From assembly GCF_019334345.1 (NCBI RefSeq), contig NZ_JAHWQX010000002.1:1018306-1082305 (forward strand): a DNA stretch of 64,000 nt. Reading direction: 5' to 3'. The notes under the pieces were generated by a model. It was not told the DNA's origin, did no database searches, and was given only the letters and a program-made list of their open reading frames with translations. Both the position numbers and the translations under genes were made by a program. Positions 37,131 through 47,600 of the stretch are shown here, piece after piece. Every line of letters starts with the position of its first letter. Within the stretch, counting starts at the first letter, position 1. This DNA is from Neohoeflea coraliihabitans (GTDB taxonomy: Bacteria; Pseudomonadota; Alphaproteobacteria; Rhizobiales; Rhizobiaceae).

Positions 37131-37957
37131 CCGCTCTCTCCTGTGCCCCGTATGCCGCCTGCCTCTCGAGAGGTGAACATCTCCGACAGGATGGCGGCCA
37201 GGCGCACTCCGCCCCGGGGCGCCATGTCCTTGGTCTCGTGATGGCTCAGTTCCGAGCCCGTCATGCCGGCTCCGTAATTGGTGATCACTGACGCTGCGAC
37301 AACGGAAAAGCCGAGGAAACGGGCCAATATGACTTCCGGGACAGTCGACATTCCGACCGCATCGGCGCCGAAGCCGCGGGCCATGCGGATTTCTGCCGGT
37401 GTTTCGAAACTGGGGCCGGAAAACCACATATAAATGCCGTGATGCAGATCGGTACCGCTGCGCTCGGCGGCGGCGTCGAACGACGCACCGAGCTGCGCGT
37501 CATAGGCGGAGGTCATGCCAACGAAGCGGTCATCGCTCGGTTCACCGATCAACGGATTGGCGCCTGAAAAATTGATGTGGTCGGTGATGCGCATCACGGA
37601 ACCGGGCGGCATGTCCTGGCGCAGCGAGCCGGCGGAGTTGGTCAGAAACAATTGCCGTATGCCAAGAGCATGCAGGATCTCGAGCGGCGCACGCATGGCA
37701 TCGGCCTTGCCATGTTCATAGTAATGGACCCGGCCCGACAGCATCAGAACCGGTGTCGAACCCAAATGTCCTGCAACCACCTCGCCCGCATGTCCGCTGA
37801 CCCCGCTTGCCGGGAAGCCGGGCAATTCGTCGTAGGAGATGCGGCGCGCATCTTGCAGCGTTTCGACAAGTGACCCGAGGCCCGAGCCGAGGATCATCGC
37901 GGCTTCGGGTTTCAAGCCATCGAGACAATGTTCGAGTCTCTGGCGGGCGGCGTTCAT
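37127..37957 (-). CDS. punA: Purine-nucleoside phosphorylase, trimeric type
   Basis: 276 residues. Phosphorolysis of inosine and guanosine. Marks: the phosphate loop MILGSGLGSLVETL, LTNSAGSLRQDMPPGS, the purine-site Glu region MWFSGPSFETPAEIRM and the Asn in VITNYGAGM. These match the low-mass trimeric family, not the hexameric DeoD. It overlaps cdd by 4 bp and deoC by 4 bp. Confidence 0.94.
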   Translation of the reverse strand: MNAARQRLEHCLDGLKPEAAMILGSGLGSLVETLQDARRISYDELPGFPASGVSGHAGEVVAGHLGSTPVLMLSGRVHYYEHGKADAMRAPLEILHALGIRQLFLTNSAGSLRQDMPPGSVMRITDHINFSGANPLIGEPSDDRFVGMTSAYDAQLGASFDAAAERSGTDLHHGIYMWFSGPSFETPAEIRMARGFGADAVGMSTVPEVILARFLGFSVVAASVITNYGAGMTGSELSHHETKDMAPRGGVRLAAILSEMFTSREAGGIRGTGESG

Positions 37958-38394
37958 CCGATGGCCTCCGTGGCAAAGGCCAGCGGCAACAGATCCGCCA
38001 TGGTCAGCGTCTTTTTCACACCCTCATGATCACACAGGTGTACCAGCGTCTCGGCGGCAGCGAATTCGGCCAGGCGCTGGCGGCAGCCGCCGCAGGGCGA
38101 ACACAGCGGCAGCTTCTCGGCGATGACGGCGACCTCGGCAATGTGCCGGCCACCGGCCATGATCATGTGAGCGATCGCTGTGGTCTCGGCGCACCACCCT
38201 TCGGGAAACGAAATCACCTCGATATTGGCGCCGCAATGGATATTGCCTTCATCATCGCGGATGGCGGCGCCCACCGGGAATTTCGAGTAGGGCGCGTGGC
38301 ACTTGTGCATCGCCGCACGAGCAGCGCGGAACAGATCGTCCGGCGCGTCGGCGGGCGCCGATGCGGATGATGTGTCTGCGGTCGCGCCGCCCAT
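37954..38394 (-). CDS. cdd: Cytidine deaminase
   Basis: 146 residues, the small tetrameric form. The zinc site is formed by Cys-Ala-Glu in EGWCAETTAIAH and PCGGCRQRLAEFA. There is a Ser/Ala-rich N-terminal stretch of about 20 residues before the core. It deaminates cytidine and deoxycytidine to feed the uridine branch. It follows the permease gene by one base and overlaps punA. Confidence 0.94.
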   Translation of the reverse strand: MGGATADTSSASAPADAPDDLFRAARAAMHKCHAPYSKFPVGAAIRDDEGNIHCGANIEVISFPEGWCAETTAIAHMIMAGGRHIAEVAVIAEKLPLCSPCGGCRQRLAEFAAAETLVHLCDHEGVKKTLTMADLLPLAFATEAIG

Positions 38395-38395
38395 C

Positions 38396-39367
38396 TCAAC
38401 GCTCCTTGGTGTAGGGCACGCCGCCGGCCTTGGGCGGTATGGCCTTGCCGATGAAGCCGGCCAGGAGGACCACGGTCAGCACATAGGGCAGTGCCTGCAT
38501 GAACTGGCTCGGCACTTGCCCGATGATCGGCAGGGGATTGCCCTGCATGCGGATGGCCGCGGCATCAAGAAAACCGAAAAGCAGGCAGGCGAACATCACA
38601 TTGACGGGCTTCCACTTGGCAAAAATCAAGGCTGCCAATGCGATAAAGCCCTTGCCTGCTGTCATTCCCTTGACGAAACCGGCCGTCATGGCAAGCGACA
38701 GATAAGCGCCGGCAACACCTGTCAGAATTCCGCAGCAGATGACGGCGCGATAGCGCAACCAGGCCACCGAGATTCCGGCCGTGTCAACGGCGCCGGGATT
38801 CTCGCCGACCGCACGCAGGCGGAGACCGAAGCGCGTGCGAAACAGCACCCACCAGGTGAACGGCACCAGGGCGAAGGCGAAGTAGGTCAGAACATAGTGA
38901 CCCGACAGAAGATTGGCGTAGATCGGTCCGAGGATCGGAATGTCGCGTAACGCGTCCGCGAATGGCAACTCGATGGTGCGAAACCGCGCTTCACCGCCCA
39001 AAGGCGGGGTTCGACCGCCCTGCCGGAACCAGGCCTGACCGAGAATCACCGTGGCGCCGGCGGCGATGAAATTGATGGCCACGCCGGACACGATCTGGTT
39101 GCCGCGCTGGGTGATCGACGCAAAGGCGTGGACCAATGCCAGCGCGACCGCGACGAGAACTGCGGCGCCCATCCCCAGCCAGGCCGAACCGGTCAGCGCC
39201 GCGATGGCGCCACCGCCAAATGCGGCACCCAGCATCTTCCCTTCCAGGCCGATGTCAAAAATACCAGAGCGTTCGGAATACAATCCCGCCAATGCGGCGA
39301 GGATCAGCGGCACCGAAACGCGGACCGTTGATTGCAGCAGCACGATCAGCGTGTCGAAATACTGCAT
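38396..39367 (-). CDS. Nucleoside ABC transporter permease (second permease)
   Basis: 323 residues from MQYFDTLIVLLQSTVRVS, an integral membrane protein of the BPD_transp_2 (ribose/nucleoside) family with many hydrophobic segments. Family marks are LYSERSGIFDIGLEGKMLGAAF near the start and RLRAVGENPGAVDTAGISV in the middle. It resembles YufQ/NupQ-type guanosine transporter permeases. The ATG at 39367 is chosen because the open frame above overlaps the partner gene. It sits between its partner and cdd. Confidence 0.92.
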   Translation of the reverse strand: MQYFDTLIVLLQSTVRVSVPLILAALAGLYSERSGIFDIGLEGKMLGAAFGGGAIAALTGSAWLGMGAAVLVAVALALVHAFASITQRGNQIVSGVAINFIAAGATVILGQAWFRQGGRTPPLGGEARFRTIELPFADALRDIPILGPIYANLLSGHYVLTYFAFALVPFTWWVLFRTRFGLRLRAVGENPGAVDTAGISVAWLRYRAVICCGILTGVAGAYLSLAMTAGFVKGMTAGKGFIALAALIFAKWKPVNVMFACLLFGFLDAAAIRMQGNPLPIIGQVPSQFMQALPYVLTVVLLAGFIGKAIPPKAGGVPYTKER

Positions 39368-39371
39368 GGCT

Positions 39372-40505
39372 CTACTCCGACGCTGGCGCCGCAGGGACGC
39401 CGGAGCGTCCGCCGAAGGCGATGAAGAAACTGGCGATGGCCGGGCGGAACATGTGCTCCATGGCACCGGCGAACAGAATGACGAGACCCTGAATGATGAC
39501 GATCATGTCGCGCGAGATCTGCGGCATCTCGAACGAGATCTCGGCGCCGCCCTGGTAGAGCATGCCGAACAGGATCGCGGCGGGAATGATGCCGGCGGGG
39601 TGCGAGCGGCCCATCAGCGCCACGGCAATGCCGACGAACCCCGCGCCGCCGACGAAATCCAGTTGCATGCGGTATTGTTCGCCCATGATCGGGTTGATGG
39701 CCATCATGCCGGCGAGGGCGCCGGACAACATCATGGTGACGATGATGATGCGCGCTTCCTTCATGCCGGCATAGCGCGCCGCGGAGGGCGAAAAACCGCG
39801 CGTGCGAATTTCGTAACCGAGGCGGGTGCGCCAGACGATCAGCCAGACCACAAAGCTGGCGACAAGGGCGAGCAGAAAGGAAAGGTTGAAGGGGGCTCCG
39901 CCGATATTGAGACCAAAAATCTCCAGCAGCCAGTCGAGACGCGGCAATTGCCCGCCCTCCTCGAAGGTGCGGGTCTCCGGCGACATCGAGCCGCGCGGCT
40001 TGAGAACGTCGACGAGCAGGTAGACCATCAGGCTGGAGGCGATAAAGTTGAACATGATGGTGGTGATGACGACATGGCTGCCGCGTTTGGCCTGCAGATA
40101 GCCGGGAATGAGCGCCCAGAGCGCCCCGAAAAACATCGAGCCGAGGATCACCAGCGGAAAGGTCAGGTACCAGGGCAGGATCGTGTCGAACCACAGACAC
40201 GGCAGCGCCACGCCGAGCCCGCCGACATAGGCCTGGCCCTCGCCGCCGATGTTGAAAAGTCCGCAGTGAAAGGCAATGGCCACCGCCAAGCCGGTGAAGA
40301 TGAAATTCGTGGCGTAATACAGGGTGAAGCCGATGCCCTCGCCATACCCGAAGGCGCCTTCGACCAGCAGCCCGGCGGCACGGATCGGATTCTCGCCGAC
40401 AAGGAGGACCACAAGGCCGGCAACCAGAAATGCGACGATGAGATTGATCAGCGGGATCAGTCCGAAATCGACCCATGCCGGCAGCTTGGCGTAAGGCGCG
40501 CTCAT
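39372..40505 (-). CDS. Nucleoside ABC transporter permease (first permease)
   Basis: 377 residues, BPD_transp_2 family, YufP/NupP type. Marks: FNIGGEGQAYVGGLGVAL, GSHVVITTIMFNFIA and EIRTRGFSPSAARYAGM. Together with the second permease it forms the membrane channel. The ATG at 40505 overlaps the ATPase stop in ATGA. A proline-poor membrane core with about nine helices is visible. Confidence 0.93.
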   Translation of the reverse strand: MSAPYAKLPAWVDFGLIPLINLIVAFLVAGLVVLLVGENPIRAAGLLVEGAFGYGEGIGFTLYYATNFIFTGLAVAIAFHCGLFNIGGEGQAYVGGLGVALPCLWFDTILPWYLTFPLVILGSMFFGALWALIPGYLQAKRGSHVVITTIMFNFIASSLMVYLLVDVLKPRGSMSPETRTFEEGGQLPRLDWLLEIFGLNIGGAPFNLSFLLALVASFVVWLIVWRTRLGYEIRTRGFSPSAARYAGMKEARIIIVTMMLSGALAGMMAINPIMGEQYRMQLDFVGGAGFVGIAVALMGRSHPAGIIPAAILFGMLYQGGAEISFEMPQISRDMIVIIQGLVILFAGAMEHMFRPAIASFFIAFGGRSGVPAAPASE

Positions 40506-42037
40506 TGCACAGCCTCCTCCGTCTCGCTGACGCCGGCCATCAGAAGGCCCAGCGCGCCCTCGTCGGTTTCCGGTGAGCGCTCGCCGACAATGCGGCCATC
40601 AAACATGACGAGAACCCGATCGGAGAGGGCGCGGATCTCGTCGAGTTCGACTGACACGAGCAGCACGGCCTTGCCGGCATCGCGCATTTCGATGATGCGC
40701 TTATGGATGAATTCAATGGCTCCGACATCGACGCCGCGGGTCGGCTGCCCGACCAGAATGACGTCCGGATCGCGCTCCATCTCGCGGGCAAGAACGATCT
40801 TTTGCTGGTTGCCGCCGGAAAAATTGGCCGTCTTCAGGCGCACATCCGGTGGCCGGATATCGTATTGCCGGCATTTCTCGGCCGCATCAGCCCGGATTGC
40901 ATCGATATCGAGGAACATCCCCTTGAGATATTTCGGATCGTCGTGATAGCCGAGGATCGCGTTCTCGTTCTCCTCGAATTTGAGCACCAGACCCATGTGA
41001 TGCCGGTCCTCGGGCACATGCGCCAGACCGCGACGCCGCAGCGCGGCGGGGTCGGCCTCACCGGCGACGCCGATCGGCTCTCCGTTCAACAGAACGCGGC
41101 CCTTCTCCGCCTTGCGAATGCCGGCGATGGCCTGCAGCAATTCCGACTGACCGTTGCCGGCGACCCCGGCGATACCGAGGATCTCGCCCTCACGTACTTT
41201 CAGCGAGACGTTCTTGACCATGGCGACGCCGCGCGAGTCGCGCACCGTCAGGTTCTCCACCTCAAGGCGCACCTTGCCGGGATTGGCCACCCCCTTGTCG
41301 ACCTGGAGGAGAACGCGGCGGCCGACCATCAATTCGGCCAGTTCCTCGACGGAGGTTTCGGCGGTCTTGCGGGTGGCAACCATTTCGCCGCGCCGCATCA
41401 CCGACACCTCGTCGGTAATCGCCATGATCTCGCGCAGCTTGTGCGTGATCAGGATGATCGTCTTGCCCTGCGACTTGAGCTGATCGAGAATGCGGAACAG
41501 ATGATCGGCTTCGGCCGGGGTCAGCACCCCGGTCGGCTCGTCGAGTATCAGGATTTCGGCACCGCGATAGAGCGCCTTGAGGATCTCGACGCGTTGCTGA
41601 ATGCCGACCGGCAAATCTTCGATGATGGCGTCGGCATCGACTTCCAGACCGTATTCCGCTTCAAGGCGCAACAACTCGGCGCGCACCTTGGCAATGCCGG
41701 CATTGAGGATCTGGCCCTCCTCGGCGCCAAGCATGATGTTTTCCAGAACGCTGAAGTTCTCGACCAGCATGAAATGCTGATGGACCATGCCGATCCCCTT
41801 GGCAATGGCGACGCTCGGACCGGAGATTTCGACCTCATTGTTGTCAACGAAAATGGCACCGTTGTCGGCCTGGTAAAAACCGTAGAGAATCGACATCAAG
41901 GTGGATTTGCCGGCGCCGTTCTCGCCGATAATGCCGTGGATAGTCCCCTTGCGGACGACGAGATTGATGTCGCGATTGGCCTGGACGAGACCGAAACTCT
42001 TGTCGATCCCCTTCAACTCGATGGCGATATCACTCAT
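40502..42037 (-). CDS. Nucleoside ABC transporter ATP-binding protein (duplicated ATPase)
   Basis: 511 residues from MSDIAIELKGIDKSFG. Two ABC domains, as in RbsA/NupO: the first with Walker A GENGAGKSTLMSILYG and Walker B EILILDEPTGVLTP; the second with a degenerate Walker A (GVAGNGQSELLQAI), as is usual, and signature FSGGNQQKIVLARE. The open frame reaches 42421, but the extra residues overlap the divergent thioesterase. It is the first gene of the operon. I found no BMP-type binding lipoprotein in the window. Confidence 0.94.
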   Translation of the reverse strand: MSDIAIELKGIDKSFGLVQANRDINLVVRKGTIHGIIGENGAGKSTLMSILYGFYQADNGAIFVDNNEVEISGPSVAIAKGIGMVHQHFMLVENFSVLENIMLGAEEGQILNAGIAKVRAELLRLEAEYGLEVDADAIIEDLPVGIQQRVEILKALYRGAEILILDEPTGVLTPAEADHLFRILDQLKSQGKTIILITHKLREIMAITDEVSVMRRGEMVATRKTAETSVEELAELMVGRRVLLQVDKGVANPGKVRLEVENLTVRDSRGVAMVKNVSLKVREGEILGIAGVAGNGQSELLQAIAGIRKAEKGRVLLNGEPIGVAGEADPAALRRRGLAHVPEDRHHMGLVLKFEENENAILGYHDDPKYLKGMFLDIDAIRADAAEKCRQYDIRPPDVRLKTANFSGGNQQKIVLAREMERDPDVILVGQPTRGVDVGAIEFIHKRIIEMRDAGKAVLLVSVELDEIRALSDRVLVMFDGRIVGERSPETDEGALGLLMAGVSETEEAVQ

Positions 42038-42202
42038 ATAGCTCCGTCCGCGCCCGCTGCGCATCCTGACCCTGCCCTGCCTGCCGTTCGCCTTGCAGTC
42101 TCGACACTTCTCGATACAAAGTCCAGAATCAATTGTGGTTGACGGGATCGCGGCGATGAACACCCTGGCCCTTGGATCCGCGCGGCTGGCATAAGGACGG
42201 AC

Positions 42203-42637
42203 ATGACTCGCCCGACACCCACATCCCTGTCCGATTACGGCCTGCATCGCCACGTGCCGACCCGTTGGTCCGACAATGACATCTACGGCCACATGAACAA
42301 TGTGACGCATTACATGCTGTTCGATACGGCGATAAACGGCTGGCTGATCGAAGCGGGCCTTCTCGATCTTGACGACGGCGATCCGATCGGACTGGTGGTT
42401 GAAACGGGCTGCCACTTTCACGGGCCGGCGGCATTTCCCGACCAGATCACAGCCGGAATTGGCGTAGAGCGCATTGGCCGTTCATCGGTCAGCTATCGCG
42501 TCGGGCTGTTTCGCAACAGCGAAGAGACATCTTTCGCCGATGGCCGGTTCGTCCACGTCTATGTTGACCGGCTCGCGCGTCGGCCGATGCCGCTTTCCGA
42601 GCGCTGGCGGCAGGAACTGGGAAAGCTGATATCATGA
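42203..42637 (+). CDS. Acyl-CoA thioesterase, 4HBT hotdog family
   Basis: 144 residues, single hotdog domain with the catalytic-Asp motif TRWSDNDIYGHMNNVTHYM. Hydrolyses an acyl-CoA; the chain preference is not readable. Divergent from the nucleoside operon (165 bp between starts) and overlaps slyX by 4 bp (ATGA), so they are co-transcribed. Confidence 0.88.
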   Translation: MTRPTPTSLSDYGLHRHVPTRWSDNDIYGHMNNVTHYMLFDTAINGWLIEAGLLDLDDGDPIGLVVETGCHFHGPAAFPDQITAGIGVERIGRSSVSYRVGLFRNSEETSFADGRFVHVYVDRLARRPMPLSERWRQELGKLIS

Positions 42638-42846
42638 GCGATACGGTCGAAGCGCGCCTTCTGGCGCTTGAGGAACTGGCCGCACATCAGGCCGAGACCA
42701 TTGAAGACCTGTCCGCACAACTGGCACAGCAGTGGAGGCTGATCGAACGGCTGCAACAACGTTTCGGCGACATGGCCGACCGGTTCGAGGACATCGAGGA
42801 CCAGACGCGCGCCGCTCAGCCGACACAGAAACCGCCGCACTGGTGA
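42634..42846 (+). CDS. slyX: SlyX-family protein
   Basis: 70 residues, a short coiled coil (LEELAAHQAETIEDLSAQLA) ending in the family-like PPHW. Function unknown in all species. It overlaps the thioesterase start-to-stop and lies 83 bp before xseA. Confidence 0.9.
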   Translation: MSDTVEARLLALEELAAHQAETIEDLSAQLAQQWRLIERLQQRFGDMADRFEDIEDQTRAAQPTQKPPHW

Positions 42847-42929
42847 CGGCTTAATGTCAGTCATCGCTTACCGATTGCGAAAGGAAACGCCGTGATGAGC
42901 TCGGTAGCCATGGAGGTTTGTGGTTGGAG

Positions 42930-44552
42930 ATGACGATTTTCGACGAAACTCCCAGCAACGCCGCGGAATTCACCGTCAGCGAACTCTCGGGCGCGCTGCG
43001 CCGGACGGTCGAAGATGCCTATGGCCATGTCCGGGTGCGCGGCGAGGTCGGGCGTTTGAGCCGTCCGGGATCCGGCCACGTCTATTTCGATCTGAAGGAT
43101 GAAAACGCCGTGCTCTCGGCGGTGGCCTGGAAAGGCGTCGTGGGGCGCTGGACATTCTTTCCCGAACAGGGCCTTGAAGTGGTGGCTACCGGACGGCTGA
43201 GCACCTTCCCGGGGCAGTCGCGCTACCAGATCATTGTCGAGAAGGTCGAGCCGGCCGGTGCCGGAGCCCTGATGGCGCTCCTGGAGGATCGGCGCAAGCG
43301 ACTGGCGGCGGAAGGACTGTTCGCCGACGCTCGCAAGCAATTGCTCCCTTTCATGCCGCGCGTCATCGGGGTCGTCACCTCGCCGACCGGTGCTGTGATC
43401 CGCGATATCCTGCACCGCCTGGCCGATCGTTTTCCTCTGCATGTGGTCGTGTGGCCGGTGCGGGTGCAGGGGGAGACGTGCGGAGCCGAGGTGAGCAGAG
43501 CCGTTGCCGGCTTCAACGCCCTGGAACCGGGCGGGCCGGTGGCGCGGCCGGATGTGATCATCGTGGCGCGCGGCGGCGGCAGCCTCGAAGATCTGTGGGG
43601 TTTCAATGATGAGACGGCGGTGCGCGCGGTGGCGGCCTCGGAGATTCCGGTCATTGCGGCCGTCGGACATGAAACCGACTGGACGCTGATCGACCATGCG
43701 GCCGACCGGCGCGCGCCGACCCCGACCGGGGCTGCCGAAATGGCCGTGCCGGTAAAGGCCGATCTGATAGCCCATCTGGCGACGCTCGGCGCCCGGCTGC
43801 AAGGCGCAAAACGCCGCTCGATCCAGCGGCGGCTTGAAACCTTGCGAGGGCTGACACGCGGTCTGCCAACGCTTGACAGCCTGTTGGCCCTGCCCCGCCA
43901 ACGTTTGGACCGGAGCAGTGACCTGCTTGGCAAGGCTCTGATTTTCAATACGGCCAACCATCGTCGTCATTTTGAACGGCAAGCGGCGCGGGTGGTCCCC
44001 TCTGCGCTGCAAGCGGCGCTGCGGGAAAAGCGCCAGACGGTCGGTGAGCGGGCCAACCGTAATCGGCTGGCGGTGCGGCGGAGTCTGGAACGGTGTCACG
44101 GGGTGCTGGACCGGCGAAGAGCTATGCTGGCAGCAATGCCGCGGCATCTTTTGAGCAGCGTCGGGCGGCAGAAGGACCGGCTGCGAGAAACAGCTTTGCG
44201 CAGCGATAGGGCGACATCGCGGCTGGTGGCGCAGTACCGCCGCAATCTTGCGGCACAGGAGCGGATGCTTGGATCGCTGTCGCACAAGAGCATTCTCAAT
44301 CGCGGTTTTGCCCTGGTTTGGAACGAGGCCGATGATTTGGTCACGCGCGTCGAGCATTTGACGGCTGGCGAGAAGATCGCGTTGCAATTTGTCGACGGCC
44401 GCACCGCAGCAAGCGTTGGCCCACCCGGACCAGATGCAGCCGTTGCAGCCGCCGATACCCCTGAAGCGCCGAGGCCTGGAACCAAGTCACCGAAGGCGGC
44501 GTCAAGCCGCAAGTCCGCAGCGGGCAAGGGACAGGGGTCACTGTTCGACTGA
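42930..44552 (+). CDS. xseA: Exodeoxyribonuclease VII large subunit
   Basis: 540 residues. With the small subunit it degrades single-stranded DNA. The N-terminal OB fold (FTVSELSGALRRTVEDAYGHVRVRGEV) is followed by the catalytic domain with VVARGGGSLEDLWGFNDE and VGHETDWTLIDHAADRRAPTP, then a long helical part rich in Arg, and an Ala/Pro/Lys tail. Start: ATG 42930 is taken, but a TTG at 42924 stands 7 bases after GGAGG (42912-42916) and may be the true start. Confidence 0.94.
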   Translation: MTIFDETPSNAAEFTVSELSGALRRTVEDAYGHVRVRGEVGRLSRPGSGHVYFDLKDENAVLSAVAWKGVVGRWTFFPEQGLEVVATGRLSTFPGQSRYQIIVEKVEPAGAGALMALLEDRRKRLAAEGLFADARKQLLPFMPRVIGVVTSPTGAVIRDILHRLADRFPLHVVVWPVRVQGETCGAEVSRAVAGFNALEPGGPVARPDVIIVARGGGSLEDLWGFNDETAVRAVAASEIPVIAAVGHETDWTLIDHAADRRAPTPTGAAEMAVPVKADLIAHLATLGARLQGAKRRSIQRRLETLRGLTRGLPTLDSLLALPRQRLDRSSDLLGKALIFNTANHRRHFERQAARVVPSALQAALREKRQTVGERANRNRLAVRRSLERCHGVLDRRRAMLAAMPRHLLSSVGRQKDRLRETALRSDRATSRLVAQYRRNLAAQERMLGSLSHKSILNRGFALVWNEADDLVTRVEHLTAGEKIALQFVDGRTAASVGPPGPDAAVAAADTPEAPRPGTKSPKAASSRKSAAGKGQGSLFD

Positions 44553-44671
44553 GCGGACCCCGGACGGGCGCGGTTACCACGACCTGGACGCTAAACGAGA
44601 GAAATGGCGCGACGCCGAGCACCCCGTGCTTGCCGCCACGAGAAGATCAGGGCCGTCATCTGCCGTTAAAG

Positions 44672-47600
44672 CTACTTCGCCATATCCTCTGATATGCTGC
44701 GGATCTTCTCAGCCAGCGCATCCATCTGAAATGGTTTCGTCATGACATGCATCCCGAGTTCGAGATGACCGTGACTGAGCACCGCGTTCTCGGCATAGCC
44801 GGTGATGAACAAGACCTTCACCTCCGGCTGCATTTGCCGCGCCGCTTCGGCGATCTGGCGGCCGTTCATGCCATTCGGCAGCCCGACATCGGTGATCAGC
44901 AGGTCAATCTGCTTGCCCGAGCGAAGGATCGCCATGGCTTCCGGACCATCGCCGGCCTCGAGCACCTGACAATCGAGCTCTTCGAGGACATCGACCACCA
45001 GCATTCGGACCAAGGGCTCGTCATCGACAACCAGAACCGTGCGACCGACATTCGCGGCCGTGCGCTCGGTTTCTGAGCGATCGGGTTCCTCGACGGGTTC
45101 GATGCCTTCATGGCGCGGCAAATAGAGGGAAATCGTCGTGCCGTGCCCGACCTCTGAGACGATACGGACCTGACCGCCGGACTGACGGGCGAAGCCATAG
45201 GTCATCGACAGGCCGAGGCCGGTGCCCAGTCCGATCGGCTTGGTGGTGAAGAACGGATCGAAGGCCCGTTCGATGACATCGAGAGGCATGCCAGAGCCGG
45301 TGTCGGCGACGGTCATGGCGATGTAGGATCCGGCGGCGAGATCGATCTCGCGGGCCGCTCGTTCGTCAAGGACTTCATTGCTCGTGCGGATAGCCAATTT
45401 TCCCCCATCGGGCATGGCGTCGCGGGCATTTATACACAAATTCAGAAGCGCGTTTTCAAGCTGATTGGGATCCACCAGAGTGGCCCATAGATCCGACTGA
45501 GACTGCGTTTCAACGGCAATGGCCGGTCCCATGGTGCGGCGGATCAACTCCTCCATCCCGGCAATGAGCTGGTCAACCCGAGTCGGTTTCGGGTCGAGCG
45601 TCTGGCGGCGGGAAAAGGCGAGTAGACGATGAGTAAGCGCGGCGGCCCGACGCGCCGATTCCTGTGCGGCCGTCAAATAGCGATCAATCTCGACGACGCG
45701 CCCCTGTGAAAGCCGTGTCTGCATCAATTCCAGACTGCCTGACATGCCGGCGAGCAGATTGTTGAAATCGTGGGCCAGACCGCCGGTCAGTTGCCCGACC
45801 GCTTCCATTTTCTGCGATTGTCGCAGCGCTTCCTGCGCCTGGGTCAGTTCGGTCTCGGCGCGCAGCCGGGCGGTGACATCGCGGGCGTGGTGAAATGCGC
45901 CGACGATTTCACCGTCCTGGTTTCGCAAGGGCGTGTAGCTGATCTCGAAGCAGGTTTTGTCTCCGCCTGCAGGGCCGAATTCCTCTATGACGGTAAAGGT
46001 CTCACCGGCCAGAGCCCGATCCATCAAGCCTGTCAGAAGCGCCGCCTGCCCTTGCGGCATGTGATCAGGCAAGTGGTCGCCGACTTTCGGTTTGCGGCCG
46101 AAGAGCTGAGAATAGGCTTTGGCGTGCGCGCTGTTGAACGCAATCACGCGGCGATTGCGGTCGAAAGCGACGACCGGAGCTTCATCCGACTGGACAATGT
46201 TCTCATAAAGCCGCAGCGCATCTTCGGTACGCGCCAACTCTGCCTGGCGCTGGCGCTCGGCGGTGACGTCACGGCCGGAACCGTAGGTCAGGCCGCCCTC
46301 GTTCTGAGCGAGCCATGAGATCAACCGAAAACCGCCGTCACGATGACGAAAGCGGATATCAACCGTGGACGAGGAGGTGTCCGCTGTTTCCTCTGTCTCG
46401 CCTATCCGCGCCGACTCGCCGGATGCCCTTTCAAGGACCTGCCGGCAGGCAGCAATGTCATCGGGGTGCGTAAATTCAGTCCAGTTCCGCCCGATCACCG
46501 TATCGGCTCGCCAACCGAGGATGCTGTCCCACGCTTCGTTGGCGGCACGGAAAACACCATCCGGGCCAATCACGACCTGCAGGTCGCGCGAATTCTTCCA
46601 GGCGCGATCGCGTTCGGCGGTGCGCTCTGCAACACGCGTTTCCAGGGTCTCGTTGAGTTCCCGCAGTTCCAGTTCGACACGGCGGCGATGAGAGATATCA
46701 GTGAACAACACGGCGACCCGCTGCTCCTCGGGCTCGCCGGTTCGGAAAGCGTGGACATCATACCAGCGGCCAAAGGTTTTGGCCTCGTTCTCGAAGCGCA
46801 CGGCCTTGCCGGTCAGCGCAACGCCGCCATAGATGTCAAACCAATGGCGCTCGAGTTCCGGGGCCGTTTCGCTCACCCACTTTCCAATCGCGTCGACCAG
46901 CCCGGTCTGGCGCTCGAAGGCAGGGTTGCCCTCAACAATACGGTAGTCGATGGCGTTGTCCTCGTCATCAAACTTCATCTCGAGCACGCAAAAGCCAGCT
47001 TCGACATTCTCGAAAAGCGTGCGATAGCGCTCTTCGCCCTGGCGCAATTTTTCCTCGGCGATCTTGCGTTCGATTGCCAGCGACGCCAGACGGATACAGT
47101 ATTCGGCAAGTTCGAGATCTTCCCTGGAAGGGGCGCGCTGCGCGGCGTAATACATGGCGAATGTGCCGAGCAGCCGCTCGTCTGCACCAAAAATGGGAGC
47201 CGACCAGCACGATCGCAGACCATGCGGGAGCGCCAAATCAGCAAAATTGACCCACAGCGGATCGTTGGCGATGTCTGCGACATAGACCGCTTCGCCGCGC
47301 CAGGCCGCGGTGCCGCAGGACCCCGCCTGGGGCCCGATCTCCAGCCCATCAACTGCCTCGGTATAGGCAGTTGGAAGACTTGGAGCAGCCCCATGACACA
47401 AGCGGCTGCCTTCCTCGTTCGCGAGTAGAATCGAGGCCTTCATATCCGCGGAAGACTGGTCTTCCGCGGTGCGCAACAGCATATCGAGCGTGTCGTTCAG
47501 CGACGCATTGCTCAATGCCGATTCAAGGATGGCATTTTGCGCTGTACGCAACCTCTCGGCACGCGTGCGTTCGGTGACATCAACGCCCTCAAGGAAAATC

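Noticed and set aside
37131..37427. N-terminal extension of deoC
   Set aside because: Overlaps punA and has no aldolase character; ATG at 37130 overlaps the punA stop as expected for coupling.
39051..42142. Two long plus-strand frames (631 and 479 codons) opposite the nucleoside transporter
   Set aside because: The minus strand encodes intact permeases and an ATPase with all motifs; the opposite products are charged, motif-free shadows.
42861..44387. 508-codon minus-strand frame opposite xseA
   Set aside because: No domain recognised; the plus strand has the full exonuclease VII motifs.
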